Source of the DNA: Aeromonas veronii
Lineage (GTDB): Bacteria; Pseudomonadota; Gammaproteobacteria; Enterobacterales; Aeromonadaceae
Assembly: GCA_041319085.1 (NCBI GenBank)
Contig: CP101033.1
Location: 1 to 52,500, forward strand
Length of the DNA stretch: 52,500 bases
Direction of reading: 5' to 3'
Shown here: piece by piece, positions 11,007-19,834 of the stretch
How the letters are laid out: every line of letters begins with the position of its first letter
Numbering within the stretch: the first letter of the stretch is position 1
The notes under the pieces: model-generated
The model's input: the letters and a program-made list of their open reading frames with translations, nothing else
The model's database searches: none
What the model was told of the DNA's origin: nothing
Translations under genes and position numbers: made by a program

Positions 11007-11760
11007 GGTAGCGCAGGGGGGTCTGTCCCGTATGTTGTTTGAAGAAGCTGATGAAGGCGCTGTCGCTGGAGAACTCCAGCGCAGCGGCAATCCGGCTGAT
11101 GTGCTCGCTTTCTGCCAGCAGCTCCATGGCGCGCAACAGCCGCCACTGCTGACGCCACGCCTGATAGCTCATGCCGGTCTCCCGCATAAAGATGCGGCCA
11201 ATGGTCTTGTCACTGGCACCCACCCGTTCGGCCAGCCGGTTGAGCCGCTCCGGTAGGGCATCCCCCCGTTTCAACTGCTGTAGCCAGTCGCTCAGTCTGG
11301 GATCGGTCGGCAGCGGCAACTGCCACGACTCCCGCGGTGCCTGCTCCAACTCCTCCATAAACAGTGCCACCGTCCGTTGCTGCTGCTCTTGCGGTTTGTC
11401 CCACGGCCAGAGCGCCATCCGTTCGATCAGTTCGTGCAGCAGCGGATTGACTGCCAGCACTTCCACCGTGCCGGGCAACTTGGGGTGCGGCTGGAAGTAG
11501 AGGGAGCGGTAGGCCACCACACCACGCATCAGTACCCGGTGGGCAGTGCCCGCTGGCAGCCAGGCTGCGCGGGTGGGCGGCAGCAGACAGACCCGACCTT
11601 CCAGCTCCATGGTCATGCAGCCGGATTGGGCGAACAGCAGCTGATGGCGTTGATGTTGATGCAGACCCGAGTCGTGCCAGCCGAGGTCGGAGGCAATGCC
11701 GATCACGCTGCCGGTCAGTTGGTCGGGGTCAAAAGGGTGATCGGGAAGAATAAAGGCCAT
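10936..11760 (-). CDS. AraC-family regulator (cupin N-domain)
   Basis: A 274-residue regulator with an N-terminal cupin-like sensing region (about 25-100, HQRHQLLFAQSGCMTMELEGR and WLPAGTAHRV) and a C-terminal AraC DNA-binding domain (about 165-255, LNRLAERVGASDKTIGRIFMRETGMSY and AALEFSSDSAFISFFKQHTG). The tail after residue 255 is proline-rich and overlaps the small secreted-protein gene. It is divergent from the Bcr/CflA-type exporter with a 92-bp shared promoter region, so the exporter is its likely target. The effector is unknown. Confidence 0.9.
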   Translation of the reverse strand: MAFILPDHPFDPDQLTGSVIGIASDLGWHDSGLHQHQRHQLLFAQSGCMTMELEGRVCLLPPTRAAWLPAGTAHRVLMRGVVAYRSLYFQPHPKLPGTVEVLAVNPLLHELIERMALWPWDKPQEQQQRTVALFMEELEQAPRESWQLPLPTDPRLSDWLQQLKRGDALPERLNRLAERVGASDKTIGRIFMRETGMSYQAWRQQWRLLRAMELLAESEHISRIAAALEFSSDSAFISFFKQHTGQTPLRYLSSRGESPQPDSPPPPGYPAPAV

Positions 11761-11852
11761 ATGTCCGATTTTTGATGTTTATAGTCCTGCTTATTGTAAT
11801 CAGACAATTGGCATCTCTCTAGAATGGCGACCTCTTATGAAGGAGGTTTGTC

Positions 11853-12980
11853 ATGAACAACAAGTTGCCACCGCTCTGGCTGGTGGTGGGATTGATGATG
11901 TTTCCCCAGATTGTGGAGACTATCTACAGCCCGGTACTGACCCACATCGCCAGCCAGTTTCAGGTGAGCGAGGGGCAGGCATCCCAGACCCTGTCGGTCT
12001 ACTTTTTGGCGTTTGCGGTAGGCGTGGTCTGCTGGGGACGGCTCTGCGATCTGATCGGGCGGCGTCCCGCTATGCTGGCCGGTCTGCTCACCTATGGTGT
12101 CGGCACCCTGCTGGCGCTGCTGGCCAATCAGTTTGAAACCCTGCTGCTGGCCCGGGTTATCGCGGCCTTTGGCGCCGCCGTGGGATCCGTGGTGACCCAG
12201 ACTATGCTGCGCGATAGCTATCAGGGTGGCGATCTGGCGCGGGTCTTCTCGGTGATGGGCATTGCGCTCTCACTCAGTCCGGTGCTGGGGTTGCTCAGTG
12301 GCGGCCAGTTGGCGAGCGGGTTCGGCTATCTCGGGGTGTTCAGCGGTCTGCTGATACTGGCGGTTTGCTTGTTGCTGGTTGCCTGCTGGCAGCTGCCGGA
12401 AACCCGTCCGGTTACTACCCAGCGAGTCGCACTCTGGCCGCTGGCATGCCGGATGATGAAGGATGGCGGGCTCTGGCGCAGTGCCGTGCTGGTCGCTCTG
12501 TTCAACACCATGCTGTTTGGTTATTACAGTCTGGCGCCGTTCCTGTTTGCCGGATTGGGATTGAGCACCGGCGAGTTTGGTTACTCGGGGATCTTGCTGG
12601 CACTGGCGACCCTGCTTGGCAGCCTGCTCAACAAGCATCTGCTGGGGAGGGGGTGGCTGCCGTCCTCTCTGGTCAGACTGGCTTGTGCTCTGGCGCTGGT
12701 TGCCGGGCTGCTGGTTTGGGCGACTCAGGGCAACCTCTGGTTCCTGTTGCCCATGATGGGGATTGTGGTGGCCTTTGGGGTGGCGATCCCCAATGTGCTG
12801 AGTCAGGCGCTGCTGGCCTATCGCGAGGTGGCAGGCAGTGCTGGCGCCCTGTTCGGGCTTGGCTACTACCTGCTGCTCAGTCTGGGGTTGGCAGTAGCAG
12901 CCGGATTGCAGGATCTCGGCCTGTTGCTGAGTAGCTGCGGTCTGCTGGCGCTGATTTGCTGCGGGCGTCGTTCCACGTGA
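11853..12980 (+). CDS. MFS drug-efflux transporter, Bcr/CflA type
   Basis: A 375-residue 12-helix major facilitator of the DHA1 Bcr/CflA group. Motif A is GRLCDLIGRRP (about 62-72), with RVIAAFGAAVGSV and the antiporter motif C region GIALSLSPVLGLLSGG. Likely an H+-coupled exporter of small toxic molecules; the substrate is unknown. The ATG follows GGAGG at about 6 nt. The final codons (CGT TCC ACG TGA) and the stop lie within a parS-like palindrome, so the end of the protein (RRST) is constrained by that site. Confidence 0.9.
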   Translation: MNNKLPPLWLVVGLMMFPQIVETIYSPVLTHIASQFQVSEGQASQTLSVYFLAFAVGVVCWGRLCDLIGRRPAMLAGLLTYGVGTLLALLANQFETLLLARVIAAFGAAVGSVVTQTMLRDSYQGGDLARVFSVMGIALSLSPVLGLLSGGQLASGFGYLGVFSGLLILAVCLLLVACWQLPETRPVTTQRVALWPLACRMMKDGGLWRSAVLVALFNTMLFGYYSLAPFLFAGLGLSTGEFGYSGILLALATLLGSLLNKHLLGRGWLPSSLVRLACALALVAGLLVWATQGNLWFLLPMMGIVVAFGVAIPNVLSQALLAYREVAGSAGALFGLGYYLLLSLGLAVAAGLQDLGLLLSSCGLLALICCGRRST

Positions 12981-12984
12981 AACG
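12969..12984. promoter_or_regulatory. parS-like site 4, overlapping a stop codon
   Basis: CGTTCCACGTGAAACG keeps the GTTNCACGTGNAAC core. The TGA stop of the MFS gene (12978-12980) is part of the palindrome. Both outer bases deviate from the consensus, so this is the weakest in outer positions. Confidence 0.68.
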
Positions 12985-13140
12985 TCAGTTGCCGATAAAG
13001 CGGTAGCCGATAACGGATTCGGTCTCGATAAGCATCAGTTGCTGGGGGTTATCCCCCAGCTTTTTGCGCAGACTGGCGATGACGATACGCAGGTAGTGGG
13101 TGTCCTCTTTGTGGCTCGGCCCCCAGATGTCGTTGAGCAC
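12985..13140 (-). pseudogene. kdpE 3'-end fragment (OmpR-type response regulator, DNA-binding tail)
   Basis: Reading the minus strand from 13140 down to the TGA at 12985 gives 51 residues: VLNDIWGPSHKEDTHYLRIV, then IASLRKKLGDNPQQ, ending IGYRFIGN. THYLRI..LRKKLG and the GYRF ending are typical of the winged-helix C-terminus of KdpE, the potassium-responsive regulator. No receiver domain, start codon or kdpD/kdpFABC lies nearby. Homology stops abruptly at 13140, where TAA precedes the frame. The 87 bp between it and gor hold nothing I recognise. It is a deletion remnant. Confidence 0.82.
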
Positions 13141-13227
13141 TTACATCTGGCAACTGGCTGGATGAGGAGTGGGTACGTAGTTGTCGGGATAGTCCTCGCG
13201 TTTCTCACCTTACACGGCTATCAGCTA

Positions 13228-14577
13228 TCAGCGCATGGTAACGAACTCTTCCGCACTGGTGGGATGAATGGCAATGCAGTTGTCAAAGTCTGCCTTGGTG
13301 GCACCCATCTTCATGGCGACGCCGAAACCTTGCAGGATCTCGTCCATCGCAAAGCCGATACCGTGCAGACCGACCACCTTCTCTTCCGGGCCGACACAGA
13401 CCAGCTTCATCCGGGTGGGCTGGCGATGCTGGGTCAGCGCCGAGTACATGGCGGTGAACTGGCTGCGGTAGACCTTCACCTGATCTTCACCATATTCGGC
13501 GATGGCTTCCGGTTCGGTCAGGCCTATGGTGCCGATGGGCGGGTGGCTGAACACCACGGTCGGCACCAGATCGTAGTTGAGGTGCTCATTCGGCTTGTTG
13601 TTGAACAGCCGCTCGGAGAGGCGGCGGCCCGCAGCGACGGCTACCGGGGTGAGCTGGATGCGGCCGGTGTTGTCACCCACCGCATAGATGTTGGCGACGG
13701 CGGTATTCTGGAACTTGTCGGTCGGGATAAAGCCCTTCTCGTCCAGTGCGATGCCCGCGGCAGCCAGATTGAGGTTATCGGTAGCCGGTACGCGGCCGAT
13801 GGCCCAGATCAGACAGTCGACGGTGAGATGGCGGCCATCTTCCAATTGCAGGGTCAGGCTGTTGTCAGCGTTCTTGAGCACGGCTTTGGGAATGGCATGG
13901 GTGTGCAGCTTGGGCCCTTCCTGCGCCATGATTTCAACCAGTGTCTCGTGGATCATGGGGTCGAAGTTGCGCAGCGGCGCGTGCTTGCGCACCACCAGAT
14001 GGGTCTCGGAGCCGAGCGCCTGCATGACGCCGGCGATCTCCACCGCGATGTAGCCTGCACCGACCACGGCAACCCGCTTGGGTTGGCTTTGCAGTTCGAA
14101 GAAGCCGTCGGAGTCGATACCCAGCTCGGCCCCCGGGATCGCCGGAATTTCCGGACGACCACCGGTGGCGATCAGGATGTGATCGGCCGTGTAGTGCTCG
14201 CCATTGACCTCGATGGTGTTGCTGCTGACGAAGCGGGCGAAGCCCTTGATCACCGTGATCTGGTTCTTGCCCAGCAGGTTCTGATAGGACTGGTGGATGC
14301 GGCCGATATAGGCCTGGCGGGACTCGACCAGCTTGGCCCAACTGAAGTGGTTGAGGGTGGTATCGAAACCGTAGTCGGCGCCATATTTCAGGGCATCGGC
14401 GATCTGGCCGGCATACCACATGGCCTTCTTCGGTACGCAGCCGACGTTGACGCAGGTTCCACCCAACTCTTTGGCTTCAATCAGGGCGACTTTCTTGCCA
14501 TACATGGCAGCCCGGTTGGCCGAGGCGATGCCGCCGCTGCCGCCGCCGATGGCGATATAGTCAAAATGCTGTGCCAT
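13228..14577 (-). CDS. gor: Glutathione-disulfide reductase
   Basis: An FAD enzyme that uses NADPH to reduce GSSG to GSH in the cytoplasm. Its 449 residues compare with 450 in E. coli Gor. The N-terminal FAD fingerprint is [16 protein letters not shown], the redox-active disulfide is [13 protein letters not shown] (C42/C47), the NADPH fold is [12 protein letters not shown] with the R-containing [12 protein letters not shown], the second FAD motif is [10 protein letters not shown], and the C-terminus carries the catalytic His in [13 protein letters not shown]. It is monocistronic as far as seen; a kdpE remnant lies downstream. Confidence 0.97.
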   Translation of the reverse strand: MAQHFDYIAIGGGSGGIASANRAAMYGKKVALIEAKELGGTCVNVGCVPKKAMWYAGQIADALKYGADYGFDTTLNHFSWAKLVESRQAYIGRIHQSYQNLLGKNQITVIKGFARFVSSNTIEVNGEHYTADHILIATGGRPEIPAIPGAELGIDSDGFFELQSQPKRVAVVGAGYIAVEIAGVMQALGSETHLVVRKHAPLRNFDPMIHETLVEIMAQEGPKLHTHAIPKAVLKNADNSLTLQLEDGRHLTVDCLIWAIGRVPATDNLNLAAAGIALDEKGFIPTDKFQNTAVANIYAVGDNTGRIQLTPVAVAAGRRLSERLFNNKPNEHLNYDLVPTVVFSHPPIGTIGLTEPEAIAEYGEDQVKVYRSQFTAMYSALTQHRQPTRMKLVCVGPEEKVVGLHGIGFAMDEILQGFGVAMKMGATKADFDNCIAIHPTSAEEFVTMR

Positions 14578-14653
14578 TGCGAGGTTCTCCGCTCATTAAG
14601 AATGCAATCACAGCATGATGGGGATAAAGCGACTAGCTCACAAGAGCCAGCGC

Positions 14654-16621
14654 TCAGTTATGTTGGATCGGCAGGCGAATATGGAACTGGGCACCGTTGC
14701 CCGGTTCGCTGGCACAGCTGATACGGCCTTTCAGCAGTTGTACCACCAGGTTGTAGATGATGTGGGTGCCGAGCCCGCTGCCACCCTGACCCCGTTTGGA
14801 GGTGACGAAGGGATCGAAGATGCGCGGCAAGATTGCCGGCGGGATGCCGCGACCGTTGTCCGAGTAGTCGATAAACAGCTCCTCTCCCTGCTGTTCCACC
14901 TTGATGGTGATCTTCTTCGGCTTGTCCCAGTTGTCGAACCCGTGGTTGATGGAGTTGAGGATCAGGTTCGAGTAGATCTGGGTAAAACTGCCCGGGAAGG
15001 AGAAGATCGACAGCCTGGGATCGCACTGTATATCCACTTCGCACTGGCTCTTCTTCAGTTTGTGGCCGAGGGAGACCACCACCTGATGGAGGTTGTCGGC
15101 AAGGCTGAAGTTGTAGCGCGCTTCCGATGACTGGTCGACCGCCACCTGCTTGAAGCTGGCAATCAGCTCGGAGGCGCGCCGCAGGTTGCTCTGCAGCAGC
15201 TGCATCGACTCGTCGAGGTTGACGGTGAACTCGTTGAGATAGGAGCGCGACAGTTGCTTGGCGTCGATATGGGACTTGAAGTCGGCGACCCGCTCCTGCA
15301 GGTAGGAGGAGGCGGTCACGCTGATGCCGATCGGGGTGTTGATCTCGTGTGCCACCCCGGCCACCAGCGAGCCGAGGGAGGCCATTTTCTCAGACTCCAC
15401 TAGGGTTTGCTGGGCCTGTTTCAGATCATCGTACGCCTTGCCCAACTGGTTGTTGGCTTCGCTCAGGCTGCGGGTCCGCTCAGTGACCTTGCCTTCCAGC
15501 TGTTCGTTGAGCTGGATAATCTCCCGCTCGACCTTTTTCAGCTGGGTGATGTCGTAGCCGAACCCGATCTGGTACTTGAGGTTCGGGCCATCGTAGAAGG
15601 GCACGAAGGTCCACTGCAGCACCAGCTCATGGGCCTGCTGGTCATGCATGATGACCTCCTGGTCTGCCAGCGAACCCTCTGCGGTCAGGATGTTGTTCAG
15701 CTCTTCCCGCTGCACCGGGCTGACAAAGAGATCCAGCCAGTTGTGCTGCAGCAGCTCCTGCTGGTGGTAGCCGGTCAGCAGGATAGCCGCCGGGTTGATG
15801 CTGGCGATGGTCAGATCCGGCTCCATGCAGCAGATAACCATGTTGGCGGAGTTGATCAGGGTGGCGGAGAAGTCCCGCTCCTGTTGCAGCTGTTCGACCG
15901 CCTGATGGCGGGCAACCAGCTCGTCACGCAGTCGGGTGCGCATCTGGTTGAGGGTGGAGACCAGGGTATCCAGCTCGTCTTGATTCTTGCGCGGTTGCGG
16001 GCGCCCCTCCAGAATCAGCTCCATGTCGAGTCGATCGAGGTTGAACTTTTGGGCGTAATTGGCGATGCGGTTGATGTGCCTGACCACCAGATAGTAAATG
16101 ATGATCAGGATGCAAAATGAGACCACCAGGGTCTTGATGGTCTGGCTGACCATGATCAGCACCGATTTTTCGATGAGGCGCTGGTAGATTTGCTCGAGAG
16201 AGGCGGCAACGAACAGCTTGCCGACGATTTCACCCTGATAGGTGAGGTTGAATTCTCGGGAGATATCGTACCTTTCCCGCTCGACTCCCTGGGTCAGTAG
16301 CGGCACTTCGGAGTTGCCGAGCATCTCCTTGACCATCACGAACTGCATGTTGGGCAGGTTCATGATCCCTTCGATCTGCACCTTGACCTGCTCTTCATCC
16401 AAGTTCCACAAGCTGGCGGCGATGGGTTGCAGGAAGGATGCCTCGATCTGGCCGATGCTGTCTTCGATGACGGCGACATCCTTGCGGTAATCCCAGGAGA
16501 GTTGCAGCGCCGTAATGATCATCGCCAATACGGTACTGCACACTAGAATGTAGGAGAGCAGGCGATATGAGAGTCCGTTGTGGCCTACGGCCCTGGCGGT
16601 CTTGGAGAAGAGTCCTGACAT
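14654..16621 (-). CDS. Orphan membrane sensor histidine kinase (PAS, HisKA-like, HATPase)
   Basis: A 655-residue kinase. TM1 is about 18-40, a periplasmic region follows to about 152, TM2 is about 153-181, then a HAMP-like linker, a PAS domain (about 250-362), a coiled coil (about 365-410), the H-box VAGVAHEINTPIG with His425, N-box SNLILNSINHGF (551-562), G1 DNGRGIP and G2 GGSGLGTHI. The HEINTPIG H-box belongs to a Vibrio/Shewanella-rich subgroup. No receiver or response regulator gene adjoins it, so its partner is elsewhere. Ligand unknown. Confidence 0.9.
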   Translation of the reverse strand: MSGLFSKTARAVGHNGLSYRLLSYILVCSTVLAMIITALQLSWDYRKDVAVIEDSIGQIEASFLQPIAASLWNLDEEQVKVQIEGIMNLPNMQFVMVKEMLGNSEVPLLTQGVERERYDISREFNLTYQGEIVGKLFVAASLEQIYQRLIEKSVLIMVSQTIKTLVVSFCILIIIYYLVVRHINRIANYAQKFNLDRLDMELILEGRPQPRKNQDELDTLVSTLNQMRTRLRDELVARHQAVEQLQQERDFSATLINSANMVICCMEPDLTIASINPAAILLTGYHQQELLQHNWLDLFVSPVQREELNNILTAEGSLADQEVIMHDQQAHELVLQWTFVPFYDGPNLKYQIGFGYDITQLKKVEREIIQLNEQLEGKVTERTRSLSEANNQLGKAYDDLKQAQQTLVESEKMASLGSLVAGVAHEINTPIGISVTASSYLQERVADFKSHIDAKQLSRSYLNEFTVNLDESMQLLQSNLRRASELIASFKQVAVDQSSEARYNFSLADNLHQVVVSLGHKLKKSQCEVDIQCDPRLSIFSFPGSFTQIYSNLILNSINHGFDNWDKPKKITIKVEQQGEELFIDYSDNGRGIPPAILPRIFDPFVTSKRGQGGSGLGTHIIYNLVVQLLKGRISCASEPGNGAQFHIRLPIQHN

Positions 16622-16702
16622 GGCGTCCTTGCAGTCTGGATAGGGTGTTTTTTAGTTTAACTGCTTCATGTACTTATGTCGTCTTTCCTGCAAAGCATAA
16701 AA

Positions 16703-16723
16703 AAGGCCCCGTGTCGGGGCCTT
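16703..16723 (-). terminator. Intrinsic terminator of the efflux operon
   Basis: AAGGCCCCG / CGGGGCCTT with loop TGT, followed on the minus strand by a T-rich tract (the A-run at about 16698-16704). It sits 16 bp past the RND gene stop. Confidence 0.9.
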
Positions 16724-16738
16724 GGCGTGTCGTGATGA

Positions 16739-19700
16739 TTAATGTCCGCTGTTTGCTTTCGGCGGAATGGTTTCATCGAATACCGGCAACGGTTTGTGCT
16801 CGGAAGCCAGATAGGTGTAGATCACCGGCAGCACGAACAGGGTGAACAGGGTACCGATGGCAAGACCGGCCACGATGACGATACCGATGCTGAAACGCTG
16901 TGCCGCACCGGCGCCTGCGGCGTAGAGCAGTGGGATCAGACCGGCAATCATAGCGGCGGTAGTCATCAGGATCGGACGCAGACGCACCTTGGCTGCCTGC
17001 ATCACGGCTTCCATCCGGTTCATGCCGCGCAGCAGCTGCTCTTCCTTCGCCACTTCACAGATCAGGATACCGTGCTTCGTAATCAAGCCAACGAGCGTGA
17101 TCAGGCCTACCTGTGAGTAGATGTTCATGGTTGCCAGTCCCCATGCCAGGGTAATCAGCGCCCCGCTGATGGCGAGCGGTACCGAGACCATGATCACCAG
17201 CGGGTCACGTACCGATTCGAACTGGATCGCCAGCACCAGGAAGATGATGGCCAGTGCCAGCGCGAAAGTAGCGTAGAGCGCGTTCCCTTCGGTGACGAAC
17301 TGGCGGGCTTCTCCCATGAAGTCATAGCGATAGCCTTGCGGCAACTTCTCGTCGGCAACGGTCTGGAACCAGTTGATCGCATCACCCATGGCCACGCCCG
17401 GTGCCGGAACGGCGCCGATGGTGGCGGAGTTGAGCTGGTTGAAGTGGGGCAGGGCGCGGGGCTCGCCAACCACTTCGATGCTGATCAGGCTGCCGAGCGG
17501 GATCGACTTGCCGTCAGCGGCTCGCACGTAGTAGCCATTAATGGATTCCGGATTGAGACGGTATTTGCGCTCGACCTGCGGGATCACCTCGTAGGAGCGG
17601 CCATCCAGATCGATCCGGTTGACGTAACCGTCCGCCATCATGGTGCCCATGGTGATACCGATGTCCTGCATGGTGATGCCGTAGGCACCCGCCTTGTCCT
17701 TGTCGATGCGGATCTTCATGGTGGCGGAGTCGTAGTTCAGATCGAGATCCGAATAGACGAACTGACCGTTACTCTGCGCCGCGGCCAGAATTTCCCCGGC
17801 CACCAGGAACAGGCTTTCGAAGCTGTTCGGGGTGGTGATGACGAACTGGATCGGCAGACCACTCGATGCACCCGGCAGTTCCGGGAACTGGAAGGTGGTG
17901 ATGGCCATACCCGGGATGTCTTTCACCAGATTGGCGACCCGGTCCAGCACCTCTTTCTGGCTCGCCTCACGCTGGCTCCAGGGCACCATGGAGGCGATAC
18001 CGAACGCCTGGTTGGCGTTGAACACCCCGGAGAAGACCTGGGAGAAGGCGATCTCGGGCTGGTCGTCCAGGATCTTGTTCACATCCGCCATGGTTTTTTC
18101 GATGTAGTCCAGGTTGGCGTTGGACGGTGCGGTACCCAGCACGGCCATTACCCCCTTATCCTCTGACGGTGCCAGTTCGCTCGGGATGAACTTGAACAGC
18201 AGCGGCAGGCTGGCGAAGACGATGACGGCGAACACCACGATGACGGGGCGCTTTTTCATCACGGCGTGCAGCATGCTGTCGTAGCGATCGGTCATCCGTT
18301 CCAGCAGGTGGTGGACTGTGCTCTCGAACTTGCCCGGCTGCTCATTGGCCTTGAGCATCTTGGAACACATCATCGGTGACAGAGTCAGGGCGATGATGCC
18401 CGAGACGAACACGGCACCGGCCAGCGTCAGGGCAAACTCCTTGAACAGCGAGCCGGTGATACCACCCATCAGGGCGATAGGTGCGTATACCGCCGCCAGG
18501 GTGACCGTCATGGCGATGACCGGCACCGCGATTTCACGGGTACCGATAATGGCTGCCCGGAACGGTTCTTCCCCCTCCTTGATATGACGGTCGACGTTCT
18601 CCAGCACCACGATGGCGTCATCCACCACCAGACCGATCGCCAGCACCATCGCCAGCAGGGTCATCAGGTTTATCGAGAAGCCGAACATATCCATCATCAT
18701 CACTACGCCGATAAGACTGAGCGGAATGGTGATGATCGGGATGATGACCGCGCGGAACGAACCGAGGAACAGGGTGATGACCACCAGTACGATGGCGGCA
18801 GCCTCCAGGATGGTCTTGATAACCTCGTGGATGGACTCGTTGATCGCCACGGTGGAGTCATACATCACGTTAAGACGCATGGTGCTCGGCATATTGCGCT
18901 CAAGGCTCGGCAGCAACGCCAGCACATCGTGGGCGATGTTGATGGGGTTGGCTGTCGGCGCGGCGTTGACCGCCATGACCACCGCTTCGCGGCCATTGGC
19001 GCTGGCGCGATAGATGTCGTGGCTCTTCTCGAGGGTCACCTTGGCAATGTCGGAAAGGCGGATCACCTTGCCGTCGCGGGTCGCAACGACCAGACGCTTC
19101 AGCTCGTCGACATCCTTGACCTGGGTCTCGGCGTTGCCGTTGAACAGGGTGAAGTAACCGGTCGCCTGACCTGTCGCGGACTGATAGTTGTTGCTGTTGA
19201 GCACCGTCATCACGTCGCTGGCAGTCAGGTTGAAGGCCGCCATCTTGGCCGGATCCAGCCATACCCGCAGGGCAAACTCGACACCGCCGTAGAGGTCAAC
19301 CTTGGAGACCCCGCCCACGGTAAAGAGCTGCGGCTTGATAACCCGCTCCAGATAGTCGGTGATCTGGCTGGAGTTGAGCTCCGGGCTGGTAAAGCCGAGG
19401 TAGAGCACCGCCGTGGTTGAACCGGTGGAAGAGGTGACCGAGGGGTCTTCCGCCTCTTTCGGCAACTGGGAGCGCACCGAGTTCACCTTCGCCAGGATGT
19501 CGGACAGCGCGGCGTTGGGGTCGGTGTTGAGCTTCATGTACGCGGTGATGGTGGAGCTGCCCAGCTGGCTGGAGGAGGTCATGAAGTCGATGTTGTCGGC
19601 TTGCGCGACCGCCTGTTCCAGCGGCTGGGTGATGAACCCCTGGATCAGATCAGAACTGGCGCCATAGTAGCCAGTGCTGACGGTGATCACCGTGTTGGTC

Positions 19701-19819
19701 ACCTCGGGGTATTCCCGTACCTGCATCTTGAAGATGGCCTGAAAGCCCAGCAAGGCGATCAGGAAGCTGAGCGAGATCGCCAGCACAGGCCGTTTTATAA
19801 ATATGTCAGTAAATCGCAT
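16739..19819 (-). CDS. RND multidrug efflux permease (HAE1 family)
   Basis: A 1026-residue inner-membrane H+/drug antiporter of the AcrB/MexF class. The N-terminus MRFTDIFIKRPVLAISLSFL, the large periplasmic loops, the TM4 proton-relay aspartates in GLVVDDAIVVLENVDRH, GGITGSLFKEFALTLAGAV, and the late TM region LVGLITKHGILICEVAKEEQ are diagnostic. It lies 15 bp after the membrane-fusion gene in an operon with tetR. No outer-membrane TolC-like gene is present, so it must share one. Substrates cannot be inferred. Confidence 0.95.
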   Translation of the reverse strand: MRFTDIFIKRPVLAISLSFLIALLGFQAIFKMQVREYPEVTNTVITVSTGYYGASSDLIQGFITQPLEQAVAQADNIDFMTSSSQLGSSTITAYMKLNTDPNAALSDILAKVNSVRSQLPKEAEDPSVTSSTGSTTAVLYLGFTSPELNSSQITDYLERVIKPQLFTVGGVSKVDLYGGVEFALRVWLDPAKMAAFNLTASDVMTVLNSNNYQSATGQATGYFTLFNGNAETQVKDVDELKRLVVATRDGKVIRLSDIAKVTLEKSHDIYRASANGREAVVMAVNAAPTANPINIAHDVLALLPSLERNMPSTMRLNVMYDSTVAINESIHEVIKTILEAAAIVLVVITLFLGSFRAVIIPIITIPLSLIGVVMMMDMFGFSINLMTLLAMVLAIGLVVDDAIVVLENVDRHIKEGEEPFRAAIIGTREIAVPVIAMTVTLAAVYAPIALMGGITGSLFKEFALTLAGAVFVSGIIALTLSPMMCSKMLKANEQPGKFESTVHHLLERMTDRYDSMLHAVMKKRPVIVVFAVIVFASLPLLFKFIPSELAPSEDKGVMAVLGTAPSNANLDYIEKTMADVNKILDDQPEIAFSQVFSGVFNANQAFGIASMVPWSQREASQKEVLDRVANLVKDIPGMAITTFQFPELPGASSGLPIQFVITTPNSFESLFLVAGEILAAAQSNGQFVYSDLDLNYDSATMKIRIDKDKAGAYGITMQDIGITMGTMMADGYVNRIDLDGRSYEVIPQVERKYRLNPESINGYYVRAADGKSIPLGSLISIEVVGEPRALPHFNQLNSATIGAVPAPGVAMGDAINWFQTVADEKLPQGYRYDFMGEARQFVTEGNALYATFALALAIIFLVLAIQFESVRDPLVIMVSVPLAISGALITLAWGLATMNIYSQVGLITLVGLITKHGILICEVAKEEQLLRGMNRMEAVMQAAKVRLRPILMTTAAMIAGLIPLLYAAGAGAAQRFSIGIVIVAGLAIGTLFTLFVLPVIYTYLASEHKPLPVFDETIPPKANSGH

Positions 19820-19834
19820 CGCAGATCTCCGCGC

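Noticed and set aside
13141..13227. Short frame GEKREDYPDNYVPTPHPASCQM between gor and the kdpE fragment
   Set aside because: Only 22 codons after a stop, no ribosome-binding site with proper start, no family recognised; may be another deletion scar.
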